Shown one piece after another: positions 45,967 to 57,591 of a stretch of DNA of 64,000 nucleotides. The notes under the pieces are model-generated. The model did not search any database and was not told the origin of the DNA. It worked only from the letters and a program-made list of their open reading frames with translations. The translations under genes and the position numbers were made by a program. This DNA is from Forficula auricularia (Eukaryota; Arthropoda; Insecta; Dermaptera; Forficulidae). Every line of letters begins with the position of its first letter. Positions within the stretch are counted from its first letter, which is position 1. The DNA lies in contig JALMQS010000099.1 in NCBI GenBank assembly GCA_024734495.1, positions 103,296,320 through 103,360,319 on the forward strand, given 5' to 3'.

Positions 45967-47310
45967 TCAACATATATGAAAATTGCCGTTATTATCTTTT
46001 ATTTTCAATTGAACTATCGATAAAAGAGTTTTAATGGAATGATTACTTGCAAATAATTCTGTTGCGCTACCTGATTGGACATTCGCGGGTTCATTTGACG
46101 AACTATTATTTGCTACCTGGACATTGTTTTGGAGACAATCTCGATGTAATAACGAATTAATTGGTCTTTTACATCTTGAACATTTAGACAATTTACATTT
46201 CCAAAAAAAATGAAAGGGTTTTAAACAGTTCCTGCATAATTTCAAAGTGTTTACTTTTTGAAGTCTTTCGACTAAACTTAAATTTATGAATTCATCGCAC
46301 TTATAAATAGAATGCGTTGGATTTTTACAATAAAAGCAAGATGGCGTCGATGTAGACAAATGAACGAGTCTTTTATCTAATCTAACCACTGCTTTTTCAC
46401 TACTTTTCGAATTCTCCAGTTTATGCAGCATATCGCATTTATCCTGGATGAACTCGGACATATTTGCCATTGTCGGCAGTTCACGTGCGTTGGGACGCTG
46501 TTCCCAATCGCGTCTTGTTGTTTTATCAAATTTATTGATAATAATATATATAATTAGTGCGTCCCAATGTGTAACGGGTTGCCCTAACGATTCTAGTGAT
46601 CTTAAATTATTCTGTACAGTGTCGAAGAGATTCTGCAGTTCCAAATGTGTTTCTTTGGCCATTGCTTGAAGATCGAAAATACTCTTTATATGATTATAGA
46701 CAATCAAAGATTTATTTTCATATCTTTTCTGCAATAATGACCAAGCTATTATATAATTTGCTTGTGTTATTTTAATATTTTTTATTGCTAATTGGGCTTC
46801 ACCCTTTAGAGACGATTTTAAGTAATGCATTTTTTGAACATCACCTAAATTTTTGTTTTGATGAACTAGTTCTTCAAAACAGTCTCTAAATTCGAGCCAA
46901 TTATTATAATTGCCATCGAAAGTAGGTAAATTTATTGTAGGTAATTTTACCTCTATGTGTTGGCTTTTATTATTTAAATTATTTGCAGATATGGCCTGCC
47001 CATTGCTAATTGATTCTGAAACATCAATTATGCGTCTTACCTTAGCAGTTACTGAAAAGTAACTGGTTTCAAACGCATCCCTTTCGTCATCTTCACTTGG
47101 AGGCACCTGGTCGTTTTCGATGGACAAAAGCTCGATTTGCTCCTGAATCTGATTGAATTCCTGGTAAATCGGGTCAATCTTTTCCAGGCGACGCTTTAAT
47201 TCCACAATATCATTTGCATTTGGTTCCTGCAATGATTTATGAAATTTATCTAGTCTCGTTAATTGAGACTTGAGGGCTCCTCTTTTAATTTTTAATTGTC
47301 TTAAATCCAT
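45967..47310 (-). CDS. BEL/Pao Gag
   Basis: The likely start is the Met at 47310 (MDLRQLKIKRGALK); the frame is open to TGA at 45967-45969. An N-terminal coiled-coil-like Lys/Glu-rich part is followed by the DUF1759-type capsid region (LPTFDGNYNNWLEF, KMHYLKSSLKGEAQ, LLQKRYENK) and C-terminal zinc knuckles CFYCKNPTHSIYKC and CRNCLKPFHFFWKCK. The TGA is in frame with the protease and probably arose by C-to-T change of an Arg codon. Confidence 0.88.
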   Translation of the reverse strand: MDLRQLKIKRGALKSQLTRLDKFHKSLQEPNANDIVELKRRLEKIDPIYQEFNQIQEQIELLSIENDQVPPSEDDERDAFETSYFSVTAKVRRIIDVSESISNGQAISANNLNNKSQHIEVKLPTINLPTFDGNYNNWLEFRDCFEELVHQNKNLGDVQKMHYLKSSLKGEAQLAIKNIKITQANYIIAWSLLQKRYENKSLIVYNHIKSIFDLQAMAKETHLELQNLFDTVQNNLRSLESLGQPVTHWDALIIYIIINKFDKTTRRDWEQRPNARELPTMANMSEFIQDKCDMLHKLENSKSSEKAVVRLDKRLVHLSTSTPSCFYCKNPTHSIYKCDEFINLSLVERLQKVNTLKLCRNCLKPFHFFWKCKLSKCSRCKRPINSLLHRDCLQNNVQVANNSSSNEPANVQSGSATELFASNHSIKTLLSIVQLKIKDNNGNFHIC

Positions 47311-47562
47311 TTCTAAAAGAGTGTTTTCACAAATAGAATACAACAGAAATGAATTAGTAAAATATTAAAAAATGATTTGTGATAAATGAAAAGGAATTAC
47401 TTAATTACTGCACTTTTTTTAAAATCAAGCCAGCCACTCAATATACTTAGCTGAAATATGTTAATTTTTCTTTGTTCACGGGTTTTCGTCAGATCCACCG
47501 CTGCAAGCTGTTCCAAAATTTTTCTAGTATCGTGGCTCGATAAATCCGGCTCGAAGGACCAA

Positions 47563-47798
47563 TGAATAATTGGGGTTTGATGCTTGGGGTGATTTATTAA
47601 TTAAAAGACGAAAAATATATGTAACACACGTGATTTTATTATAGGTTATGTACAGTAGTTGGTTGGCTCAAAAAAGTGGAACTAATAGTATTAAGTTATG
47701 AGCACTTCCTCCCGGATCCAGTCGGTAGTGCCAACTCATGAATAATTTAATCTGAAGATTTAAGTGAGATTTCAAAACAGGCGATGCCTGCTTTTCCA
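47563..47798 (-). repeat. BEL/Pao 5' LTR
   Basis: 236 bp, TG...CA, followed on the minus strand by the primer-binding site. Confidence 0.92.
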
Positions 47799-48122
47799 CA
47801 GTTTCTGAGATAATAAGGAATAAATAATGAAAAATGTATAATGAAAAATTTACACTAAAAACAAGCTGGCAACAACGCATTTATTTAACCAGCGAAAGAT
47901 GCATGCGCTCGATTTCACAAAATTATACATTTTCATAAGGTGTAACGTAGGCCTTGATTATCATTTGTTAAAAAATAACAACGATTTTTATAGAAATTTA
48001 AAATGTATTTTATCTGTCATTTTAATATAAAAATATTCAATCCCTTACAATGGTGCCAAATTTGTCAAACGAGTACGGGATTGGCTAGAATTGGTACATA
48101 TACAGCAAAAAGTTTTGTGCTT

Positions 48123-49250
48123 TTTTATTTATTTATTTATTTATTTATTTTGAACGGAACAATTCCTTTTACATATTTACAAGCACACATTTACATAAAT
48201 TACAAGAATACATTATTATATAAGAATACAAATCATACAATCAGACTCAACCAAACATAAGCAAAGTCTATCTACTCCAGCATCAGTCTCCTAACACTAC
48301 CAAGAGAACAATTGACAACGTCAAACGCCAATGAACACCCCATTACATATGTTCATCATTCGGTTTAGGGGGAAGCCATCATATAGTTTGATCTCGGGCA
48401 GTCAATGTAAAACATGTCTTGCGATCTCAAACTGCGCATGGAACATTTATTTTTAGTTGGATAGTGGAAACTGCTATCTATCTGGCTGTTTAATAATTTA
48501 TAAACAAAGGACACATCAAAAAATTCACGTCTCCTATCAAGATCAGGAATAATAAATTGAGTTTGCAAGGAGACATTTGAAGAGGTATCATTTAGGGATA
48601 AAGAGTTTAAAGGATAGCTTTCGAAGAAATTTATTCTGTACAGATTGGAGAAGTTTTTTTTCTACTGAGTAAAAAGGACTCCATACTTCAGTGGCATACT
48701 CAACAATTGGACGAACTAAGGATTTGTAAAGATGGATGTAGCATTGGATATTTCTAAATTCGTAAGAATTGCGGGTAATGAAACCGAGTGTTCTAAGAGA
48801 TCGTCTGTAGATGTCATGGATATGATCCTTGAAACACAGTTTACTATCAAAGAGGACACCAAGGTCACGTATATTCTCAGTTCGAACAAGTTGTGGGCCA
48901 AGAAGAGAGTAAGAATGCATAACAGGATTTACTTTACGAGAGAATGAAATTATGGAACATTTAGAAAGATTCAACTGCAGTTGGTTAGTACAACACCACT
49001 CCTGAAGTCTGTCTACAGTTGTCTGTAATCTCTCACAGTCTGCAAGAGAAGAAACTTCAAGATAAATCTTTAAGCTCGTCAGCAAACAACAGAAACTGAG
49101 CATCATGTAGAGCAGTGTGTATATCATATATAAAAAGAAGAAATAAAAATGGTCCCAGATGAGATCCCTGAGAAACCCCGGATGATACTGTGAATGGAGT
49201 TGATTGGAAAGTTTTAATTTTGACTAATTGGGTTCTGTTCACAAGGAAAC
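48123..49250 (-). pseudogene. Jockey-type LINE, 5'-truncated, in left arm
   Basis: The 3' tail is (TTTA)n at 48123-48150 in plus sense. Minus-strand frames encode RT: SGVSQGSHLGPFLF and FLLFADE (49242-49057; ADE where ADD is expected) then, frame-shifted, LADCERLQTTVDRLQEWC, SKCSIISF, LGVLFDSKLCFKDHI and LVRPIVEYATEVWSP (to 48588). A different subfamily from the 30083 element. Its site is empty in the right arm near 59450. Confidence 0.85.
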
Positions 49251-49332
49251 TTTATGAACTATGAATCATTGCCTGTTCTATATACTCTAATATTAACTTT
49301 TTGCTAGTATTGTCCCGAAACAACTACCTTAA

Positions 49333-49953
49333 TTCTGCTTTTTATCTAAAATTTAGAGATTGGAAAAGTCATAAATTGTGGCCCAGACTAGTTGATAAGT
49401 TATTATCTAAATATTCCTATAATTAAAAATAAAACTGCTGTATGGAAGAAGAGTTTTTAAAATTCATTATTATATAATCATCTTGTTTGCTGGCATAGTA
49501 TTCATCTATCTCTTATATAGTGAACTTGGTGGATACATTTATCAAAAGCACTAAAATGTTTTTTCCTTTTGAGCACCTCATTATTACCTGACTAGGAATA
49601 GGCAATAATTACAAATAATTTAATTCGAAATGTCATTTTTTAAAAATTGATATCTAATAATTTATTTAACATTGGCTTTTTTATTTATTTATTTTTTCAA
49701 GTTTTTATATAAATATTTCATTTTCAAGTAAAAATAAAAATCATGTCATACATGGTACAATGTAATTAAAATAAGTTGGCTTTTTGAATTTCCGATTCTA
49801 AAATTAATGTAATTCCTATGTTGCTTTACTGTTTTTTATGTATTTGATAATTATTCGAAGCTAACTAACTTGTCTATCACGAAATATAAACATCAAAATT
49901 TCAACCAGAACATTCTATTACTTACTAATGTATAATTTTTGTATTATTTTCAG
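49333..49953 (+). other. KRR1 intron, left copy
   Basis: AT-rich; nearly identical to 58702-59370 in reverse complement. Ends in TGTATTATTTTCAG. Confidence 0.7.
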
Positions 49954-50778
49954 GAAATAAATGAAGTTTATCCTCATAGATTATTATTTGAAACTTCATT
50001 TAGTAGAATGTTCCCAAAATACAGAAAAATTTATATTAGAGAATGTTGGCCTTCAGTGGAAAAAGCATTAAATGGTGTTAAAATCAAAGCTGATTTGGAC
50101 CTCTCGACAAGTACCATCGAAGTTCGAACTATTCGAACTACTAGGGACCCATATATAGCTCGATCAAAGCCAGAGATATGGTCAAACTCATATCTCGAGG
50201 TGTTCCATTTGAACAGGCGGTGAGGGTTCTCGATGATAATGTGCAATGTGAGATTATTAAAACAAAAAATTTATGTAGAGAAATCAAAAAAGAAATTTAT
50301 TAAAAGACGTCAAAGTTCAAGTGTGGCGAAAAAGACTGCACTTTGAAACAAATCTACGAAAATTTGACAGGCTGTTCTCTTTTTTTTTGTACAAGGGCAA
50401 ACTGTAGCAACTATAGGATCCTATAGTGGTTTAGCGCTGGTACGAAAAATTATAATAGATACTTTTCAAAATTGTCACCCTTATTATAATATTCAAAATT
50501 TAATTATCAAAAAACACCTTGCTCAAGTTCCGAATTTAAAAAATAAAAGCTGGAAAAATATTTACTAAAATTAAAATATACAAAGTATAAAAATTATCAT
50601 GAAGCTAAAAAAGTTAATAAAGAAAATACACCAATCCCATCGCCAGAAGAGAAACAAGAGCCTAAAAAATTACGTCAAATCAAGAAACAAAAAATGTTTG
50701 ATCCTCCTGAAGAGCCAACTACGAACATTGAAGCTACAAAGAAAAAAAAACATGATGATATAAATAAAAGTCAAAATT
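49954..50778 (+). pseudogene. KRR1: KRR1 homologue exon, left copy, truncated
   Basis: Acceptor TATTATTTTCAG ends at 49953. The exon starts EINEVYPHRLLFETSF then RMFPKYRKIYIRECWP, matching KRR1, the KH-domain factor of the small-subunit processome needed for 18S rRNA maturation. The good frame ends at TTRDPYI (about 50156), where two extra bases and changed sequence shift it; further indels follow (near 50280, 50330, 50385 and 50565). At 50778 the exon is abruptly joined to BEL/Pao-like sequence instead of continuing to the splice donor found in the right copy. This is the duplicated, decaying copy. Confidence 0.9.
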
Positions 50779-51330
50779 GGTGGGAGGGGATGTCTTGTGT
50801 GATGATACCTCGAAAAGACTGGCTTACTAACAACGTTTTGTTGCGAGAGGAGAGACCTTCCCATAATGGAGAACCTTAAACCCGATGACGACGTGAAGTG
50901 CGCGGCTGGATTGGCAAGTGTTCAATCCAGTGGCACTCCACGAGACCTTTCCATAATGGAGAACCTTAAACCCGATGACGACGTGAAGTGCGAGGCTGGA
51001 TTGGCGAGTGTTCAATCCAGTGGCACTACACGAGAGATTACAAGAATGAAACTCCTTGCAGCGACAAAAGGAGCTCTGAATCCAGCTGATTTAGGCAGCA
51101 GAGGTTGTTCTCCGCGCCATTTAATAGAATCTCGATGGTGGGAGGGGATGTCTTGTGTGATGATACCTCGAAAAGACTGGCTTACTAACAACGTTTTGTT
51201 GCGAGAGGAGAGAAAACGGAAGAGAAGAAGACAGAAGAGAAGTTGGAGGAGAAGAAGATGGAAGAGAAGAAGAATTAGGGATCCGGCAAGATATCGGGAA
51301 GTGTCGGAAAGTGAGTGTTAAAAGGTTTAC
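50777..51330 (+). repeat. BEL/Pao pol-derived fragment with tandem duplications
   Basis: TGGTGGGAGGGGATGTCTTG... (about 75 bp) occurs at 50777-50853 and 51136-51212; a ~90-bp unit (CATAATGGAGAACCTTAAAC...) is tandemly repeated at 50859-51040. The frame 50866-51321 reads LNPADLGSRGCSPRHLIESRWWEGMS, the BEL/Pao RNase H terminal motif. An AGAAGA-rich purine stretch follows at 51215-51280. Confidence 0.75.
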
Positions 51331-51855
51331 CTTTTAAGGTGGGAGTGTGTCAGGTAGAATGGCTTCAAATTCGCGCCATGAGTTTGGTGTAGGGTTTTTG
51401 AATGAGCCAATCTGTGTGTTGGCACCTCTGAAATTCAAAAAGATGACATGGAACCTCTTACATTCTAGAATTGTACACACGTGAAAATAGCAACGCTTTT
51501 GGAAAAGAACATGACAACTCATTCGTCATTCATCATTGGGCATGAAAGCAAGCATGGAACTGGCACTCAACTCGGCCTCTTGTCTGTTAGCTTTCAAATT
51601 GAATACATTTACACACGTAAAAAAATAATCATTCTTTTGTTTTTAGATTCTCTGCTTTTTTTAAGCTAAATAAAATTATATAAGGGATTTTAAAAATACT
51701 ACCGTAAGTAATGCATCATTTCTTTTAATTTTCATTGATAAAGGTAGAGGGATTCACAATGCTTTTTTCTTTTTACGGATTTTTTGTTTTGTCTAAAATA
51801 TTTTAATTTAAACATATACCATTGGAATAATTAAATTAAATTAAATCCTGGCCCT
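51331..51855. other. Non-coding spacer
   Basis: GTGTCAGGTAGAATGG at 51347 could open an LTR belonging to the preceding fragment, but no second LTR is visible. Otherwise AT-rich with no gene. Confidence 0.35.
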
Positions 51856-51856
51856 T

Positions 51857-52014
51857 TATTTATATGCAAAATAAACGTCTAAAATATGTAAATTCAAACA
51901 TGAAATATGCAAATTCAAAATATTAAATATGTTATTATTATTAATATATTATACGATCTTTTTATAAAAATGGAAATATTATATTTATATAGACGTTTAT
52001 TTTGCATATAAATT
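51857..52014. mobile_element. ~158-bp MITE
   Basis: Inverted ends ATTTATATGCAAAATAAACG and its complement CGTTTATTTTGCATATAAAT. Confidence 0.75.
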
Positions 52015-52590
52015 CCATTAACAAGTTTTGAGGATGAGAAAGCGATCTGGCTATGCTCCGGACTCGGCAAATTTAATCTCAACTGATCTTTTCAATTAAT
52101 TTTAAAGTAACTATTGATAGATGAAAATCTCAATAAAAAAGTTTGTTTACATTTTTTTGAATTAGGTATCTTTTATTTTTAATTGTTTTTTTAATTTTAA
52201 AAACCCACTAATAGGTTATAGCAAATATTATTAATATATGTGGAGATGGGACTGGATCAATGGAATTGAAATAATTATCGGAAAAGAGGTTTTTTTTCTT
52301 TAATAATTAGTTTTTTCCTCTTATTAAAAAACAAGGACTAAAAGATGATCAAGGACAGTCGATGGCGGAGAAGTAATCTCCGGAATCGAAGCTCAAAAAC
52401 AATGTATGCATAAATTCATGTAAAATAATTGGTTTAATAAATTTATTTAATTGATTATAGTATTAAATCCCAACAATGGGTTAATAAGAAATATATTTAT
52501 ACATTAGAATTTGGCAATTTTAATTGATTATTATAAAACTCGGCTATAAATTGTTATTTAATTAAAAAAAATAATTATACGGAATTTATT
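52015..52590. other. AT-rich, no recognised feature
   Basis: No ORF of note or repeat structure seen. Confidence 0.4.
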
Positions 52591-52599
52591 TATATACCT

Positions 52600-52905
52600 A
52601 TATATACATAATCTGTGGGCCACTAGAAAATTAGGAATGCAAAAACTGGGGCTGGGAGTGGGTGGTGCAGGGTTGGTGGAGTGGCGGGTTCGGGGTCCAG
52701 GGGGCGGTACGGGGGTGTGGTGTACGGGTGCGGTATGGGGCGGGGGTCCAGGGTCGTAGCGGGGCTGGTATGGGGGTGGGGTGCCGGGGTGTTGTGCAGG
52801 TGACTGGGTGGTTTTTATCAGAATTTTAAATTAAAAATAATATTATATATAACTTTTAACTGAAGCAAAAAAGTTGCCGAGCATCGCTCGGTGGCTCCAG
52901 GTACT
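52600..52905 (-). repeat. G-rich fragment of the dispersed repeat
   Basis: ATACATAATCTGTGGGCCAC then a G-rich block (GGGGTCCAGG, GGGTGTGG) and GAGCATCGCTCGGTGGCTCC; minus-sense relative of the 11760 family, diverged. Confidence 0.55.
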
Positions 52906-53115
52906 TATTCTAATGCATATATATTTAATTTAATATTTTATTTCACTCATATTATTAATGAAATTTTTCCTAATTAGTATTATCATTCTCTACAATTTGC
53001 AATTTAGATGAAAACGTTAATACTTAGTATAAAATATTGATTTTTAATTTCTAATATTTATTTTTTTAGGTTGACAATATAATTTTTTTATATTTTAATT
53101 AGACGGAACGAAAAA

Positions 53116-54150
53116 ATGGATTTCAGGTATAAATCTAGTAATTTTTTATATTAATTTCAATTTTCTTTTTCGTTACTGCCTTTATAATAAAGTTTTTATC
53201 ATCTCGTTTTATTAATTTGAGATTTTATAAAGTGTTACATTTAATTGGGGGTGGAAAAATTTCTCTTTATCCAAGTGTCTGTGAATTTTGTACAAAAACC
53301 TATAGATGTAGTAGTACTTTTTCTAGACATAGAAGATTATACTGTCCAAAATATAAAGAATTTTTAAATATGCAAAACAAAAATGAAATAGGGGAAGTAG
53401 CCCATTCGGATATTAAAATATCTAACAAATTTAGTAAAACATTTATTGACGATACTTAAATTTTCCGATTTGAAAACTCTCGACCCATTTATATCTCAAG
53501 AAAAAAAGACAAAATAAATGTGGGCTATCAAAGAAATCCACAAAGAGGCTGGTTGATAGATTCAGTCATTGAATTCTACTTCTCTAAAATTATTGATGAT
53601 TTTCCACAGATCTCTCTTTTAAAATCCTATTATTGTTATTTTCTTAAAGACAACTATAATTTTTCCAGTGATCCCCTAAATAATTATAATTTTAACTAAA
53701 ATATCTATCCTATTGTTTCCTTTTAATCCAACAAATACTCATTGGACTTTGATCTATATAGATATAAAAGGAAAAATAATAGAACATTATGACCCACTAG
53801 CCCGCATTCGAAAAGTAAATGACATTAATTGTTATATAAAGAAATTAATAAAAAATCTAAATTCTAAATTAGGGCACCAATCCGAGTAGAAAGTATCATT
53901 TCCTGCATGTTCACAGCAGGAAGACAAAATTAATTGCGGAGTTTACATTTGTTTTTTTGCTTTACAAAAAATTTATACTCATCCTTTGACTCAAAATTTT
54001 TCTCCTTTGGCATTTAGAAAAAAGATGTATTATAAAATTGCTCAAGATTGCCTAGTAAATAACAATTATTCCCCCAGTATAGACACCGTAGCAAGATGTT
54101 CTAACTGTCATCAAATTCATAATCGTATCGGGAATAAATCAATTAAATAA
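53116..54150 (+). pseudogene. C2H2 finger plus Ulp1/C48 protease gene, broken
   Basis: A candidate first exon ATGGATTTCAG (53116-53126, then GTATAA) could splice to 53222 in phase. It is followed by a finger CEFCTKTYRCSSTFSRHRRLYC (about 53281-53346) in a frame closing at 53459. From 53460 another frame gives RGWLIDSVIEFYFSKII, and then KISILLFPFNPTNTHWTLIY, EHYDPL and SQQEDKINCGVY. These are the His, Asp, Gln and Cys sites of the Ulp1/SENP (C48) fold, which cleaves SUMO-like tags. A TAG near 53887 and two frame changes break it. It ends TAA 54148-54150. Possibly a decayed transposon gene rather than a host protease. Confidence 0.72.
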
Positions 54151-56768
54151 TTTTCTTTTTCTTTAAAGAATTCAAAGGGTCTTATTTACTTGGTGCAAAT
54201 AAATATATATATCTTATATATCCATTAATATCCAATTAATAAATAGAGATGTGTATATTTATTTTCAACGAGCAAAAGGACCCTCACTTTAATGTATCAT
54301 TTAAATTCAACAACTCTGCTATCATGAAATCATTAAAATAAAGGTTAATTTCATGATTCTTATAAAATCTTTATATGGACATGTATAATTTTCTGGATGT
54401 TTTCCCTGGCTGTAACTGATTCTAGTTCATATTTCGTTGCCTTCAAGTGAAAACCTCGTAAGTCCATTTTGCGAAATTTTAAAGCAGAAGGATAAAACTG
54501 AATAATTAACTTTTAGCATGATATATTAATTAATAAGAAAGATTCATATTGCTATGATATCATGTCATATCAAATATCATCCATTCAAGTCTAATATTAT
54601 AGTTTTCATTATAATTAGCTAACTCTTTTGAAAAAATGGAGTTACGAGGTTTTCACTTGGACACGACGATTTGTTACTATGTGATATATCAATAGCATAT
54701 TTATTTATTCTTTTTTATATTTAATATATTTATATTTAAATTGAATTTTCATTAAATATATACATATCGTTGTTATTCAATAGCATATTTTTTTTATTAA
54801 TTTTCTTTATATGTAATATTTCTCAGATCGCATATGGTTATCTTGTAAAAGGTAAATCAGAGAAGGTGTTTTATGATTTGTTCAAATGTAAATAATACAT
54901 ACTAATATACTGATATACATATATTCATTTATAAATATATTAGATTATATTTGCACCAACCACACCTCTGATTTATCTTTAAAAATCCACAACTCTGCTA
55001 GGTTATTCTCAGGAAAAATCCCCCATCCCTTTCCAACCATTGTTATAATTTTCCTTTCCAAATTTTTTTCAAGGGGGTGGGGGGTTTAATGCTAAGATTT
55101 TGTACTAGCTGCTCTGCTACGGCATAACGCGCGAAGGTCGTTTGGCGTCCTACCATAATTGTTTTTCTGTGAATTGGCTATAAAAAAAATTTAGGCAAAT
55201 TTTCTATTGTATAAATATTATATAATATTAAATATGCTTCTATATCTGAGGAAATATCCCGCTTTGGAACGAATGATTTATGGTAATGCACATAGGACCC
55301 GCGATTGCATCTTCAATCATTTTTATCATTTTGAGAGTTACCTATATTTGAATTGGACAAAATAAAAACATTCTATGTAATGTAAATCTTAATTTCATTA
55401 AATAATTACAGATTAAGCTTGTCTGTAGCTAGGGGTCCACAGTTATAAATTTAATATCTTATGGGGCCGTAAATTATTCCACTTGGTTATCCTATCAAAT
55501 ATTATCCTATTCCTTCATTTCCTTTCCTGACGAGAAAGTTCATCGCCTTCCCTATTGGCTCTCGTTGAACTATGATATATTTATATAAATATATATAGAC
55601 CAAGAAATTCTATATTTATTTATAATATATATCGTAGACTAAAAATGAATAAATAGTATTTTACAATATAAAATAAAATAAAATTTTATTGATTAAATAA
55701 TACATACATTGTCTATTACAAATTATTTTTATTTAAATACATGTTCAATTTTGTTAATATTGTAAAATAATGAATAAGTTTTAATAAATACATTTAACTA
55801 AATATACCTTTTTTTACTTATTTTTTCTTTTCATCATCATAGAATGTAAACAGACTCTACCTCAAGACAGCTTCCGACTTAAATAATATTACCACAGCAA
55901 TTATTTATACTATTTTTTTTAATTTCTCATACGATTTAAATCGTTTTTATAATCTAACTTTAATGAAATAAGAGCAACGGTCTCCCTTCATACAATAAAA
56001 GCTTTTACTATGATAAACAGTATAAAATTGTTATATATTTCTGGAATAGAAATTATACATTCTTATTTAATGAATAAAATAATATAGTTTATTTAAATTT
56101 ATTATGACAAAACAATAAATTTTAAAAAGAATACTCTGATAATATTTGCTTAATGTGATCTATATACTATTTATAAATCTACATATTAGTTCCGGATATA
56201 AAATTATGCTTGCTAATGCATCAAAAATATATTATGCGCATTTGAAATGAGATTCGAATGACGCTGATAGACTAATATAATTTTACTACTAGTTTTAAAG
56301 ATATTAAATAAATTAACAGTACTAATTAAATTAAAATGTTATAGAGTCACAATTTTATTATTATTACATTAATAGATAAAAAATATTGTAAGCACAAAAC
56401 TGTGTTCTTCACCAAGCCAGAATTCAAATCGTCCTCTAATATCTACAAGGAAAACATCTCACTAATAATTATAAAATAATTTATTAAAACGAAAAATGAA
56501 AAATCTCCTTATAAAATTTTTTTTCAAGATTCTTCGGGCACTTATCATATAGCTTCGTATTAGTCATAAAATGAAATTTAGTTTTTTGGATGATGACAAT
56601 GACGTATCCCAGCGTTCGCTAGAAAAAATGATTATTGTTTTATTTTTATATGATGTTTAATTATGTTATAATAATTAATTTTACTTAGAGAAAGTGGTGT
56701 AGGTTTTAGGTGAAACATGATATTAATTAATTAATTAATTTATTTACTTAGATAATTTTACGGACTAG
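54151..56768. other. AT-rich spacer between the arms, no gene recognised
   Basis: Contains short local repeats: an inverted pair sharing GTTTTCACTTG and CTAACTC-like segments near 54440 and 54650, and a G run near 55072. No conserved coding sequence or RNA gene was recognised. Confidence 0.45.
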
Positions 56769-56957
56769 TATTAATAAAGTAAAGGGTGTGTAGTTTCATA
56801 GTGAATGAAATAAAACTCAAAGAGGTCTATAAAAACTCAATATGTTTCGGATATTGGTCCATCATCAGGAGTTTACAGGTTAAAAACTGACACTGACCTC
56901 TTTGAGTTTGATTTCATTCACTGTGAAACTATACACCTTTTACTTTATTAATTTATA
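56769..56957. mobile_element. ~190-bp hairpin MITE with hammerhead-like core
   Basis: Arms of about 60 bp (ATTAATAAAGTAAAGGGTGT..., ACTCAAAGAGGTC) face each other; the centre on the minus strand is CTGATGATGGA...TCCGAAACAT. Confidence 0.75.
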
Positions 56958-57119
56958 ATAATTAATTAAAAATAATCTTAAGTAGTAAAGGAATTCATTT
57001 CTATTATCAATTTGAATTAACAAAGGGATCATTAAAATAAAAATATAATTCGAATGTATGCAAAATTATTTATTTAATTTCACTCTAAAAATGAAGATCT
57101 TTCAGGATGAAGAACTTTA

Positions 57120-57375
57120 AGTAAATAGTGATTTGATGGAGTGGCAAGCCCCTTAGGTCCCTGAGGTAGGTGCGAAAATAAAATTTGGTGCCGATGGCCG
57201 AAGAACCACATGCTTTTCGTAGTAATATAAGAGGCCCGTGCCTCCATGTATTCTAACACCCTAAATGATACCAGCATGCTAACCAAGTGGACCCGGGTTC
57301 GAACCTGACTCGAGGCATCCGGCTAAAATCTGATCCCTGGGAAGAGACAAATATAAAAAAAAAATAATAATAAGT
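57120..57375 (+). repeat. SINE-like sequence with Pol III B-box
   Basis: GGTTCGAACC at 57296-57305 is a perfect B-box/T-loop consensus. GTGCCTC (about 57238) and GAGGCAT (about 57314) could pair as an acceptor-like stem. An A-rich tail (A run then AATAATAATAAG) is at 57354-57375. No clean cloverleaf, so a tRNA-derived SINE or tRNA relic rather than a working tRNA gene. Confidence 0.45.
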
Positions 57376-57591
57376 ATTGTAAATTGGTTTAGGGATAGAA
57401 AGGCCGAAAAGCCAAAAAAACCCACCAGTTTTCGAGAGTTATATAGTTTAAAACATTGTGCTACTAGGGATGCCTCTATTTATGCCAGTGCACTGAGATT
57501 CCTTCGTTGACACTTATAAATCGTGAAGAAGGAACGTCACATTTTTTGATTTGATGAAAATGACGCTTTAATGTAATAATAGACTTTTAAT

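Larger units (their letters stand above)
42499..47798 (-). mobile_element. BEL/Pao LTR retrotransposon with perfect 5-bp TSD
   Basis: A 5.3 kb element in minus orientation: LTRs 42499-42733 and 47563-47798 (TG...CA), TSD CAGTT at 42494-42498 and 47799-47803. Removing the element restores the uninterrupted sequence seen in the right arm. The primer-binding site next to the 5' LTR reads TGGTCCTTCGAGCCGG on the minus strand, complementary to a tRNA 3' end. Gag and Pol are present but carry a stop, a frame break and an internal deletion (see those entries). Confidence 0.95.
42190..49328. mobile_element. TTAA MITE copy 2, split by two insertions
   Basis: Ends GGTAGATGTTCCGCC (42190) and CGAAACAACTACC (49328), TTAA on both sides (42186-42189 and 49329-49332). 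The BEL/Pao element and a Jockey LINE sit inside it. The uninterrupted equivalent is 59376-60077. Confidence 0.82.
38972..50778 (+). repeat. Left arm of a large inverted duplication
   Basis: Matches the reverse complement of 57891-64000 in order: LINE tail, acidic exon, hAT with nested MITE, AT-rich segment, TTAA MITE, intron, KRR1 exon. Extra DNA here: BEL/Pao at 42499-47798 and a Jockey LINE at 48123-49250. Homology stops at about 50778 (end of AAAAGTCAAAATT). The outer limit cannot be seen because the right arm runs off the window. Confidence 0.93.
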
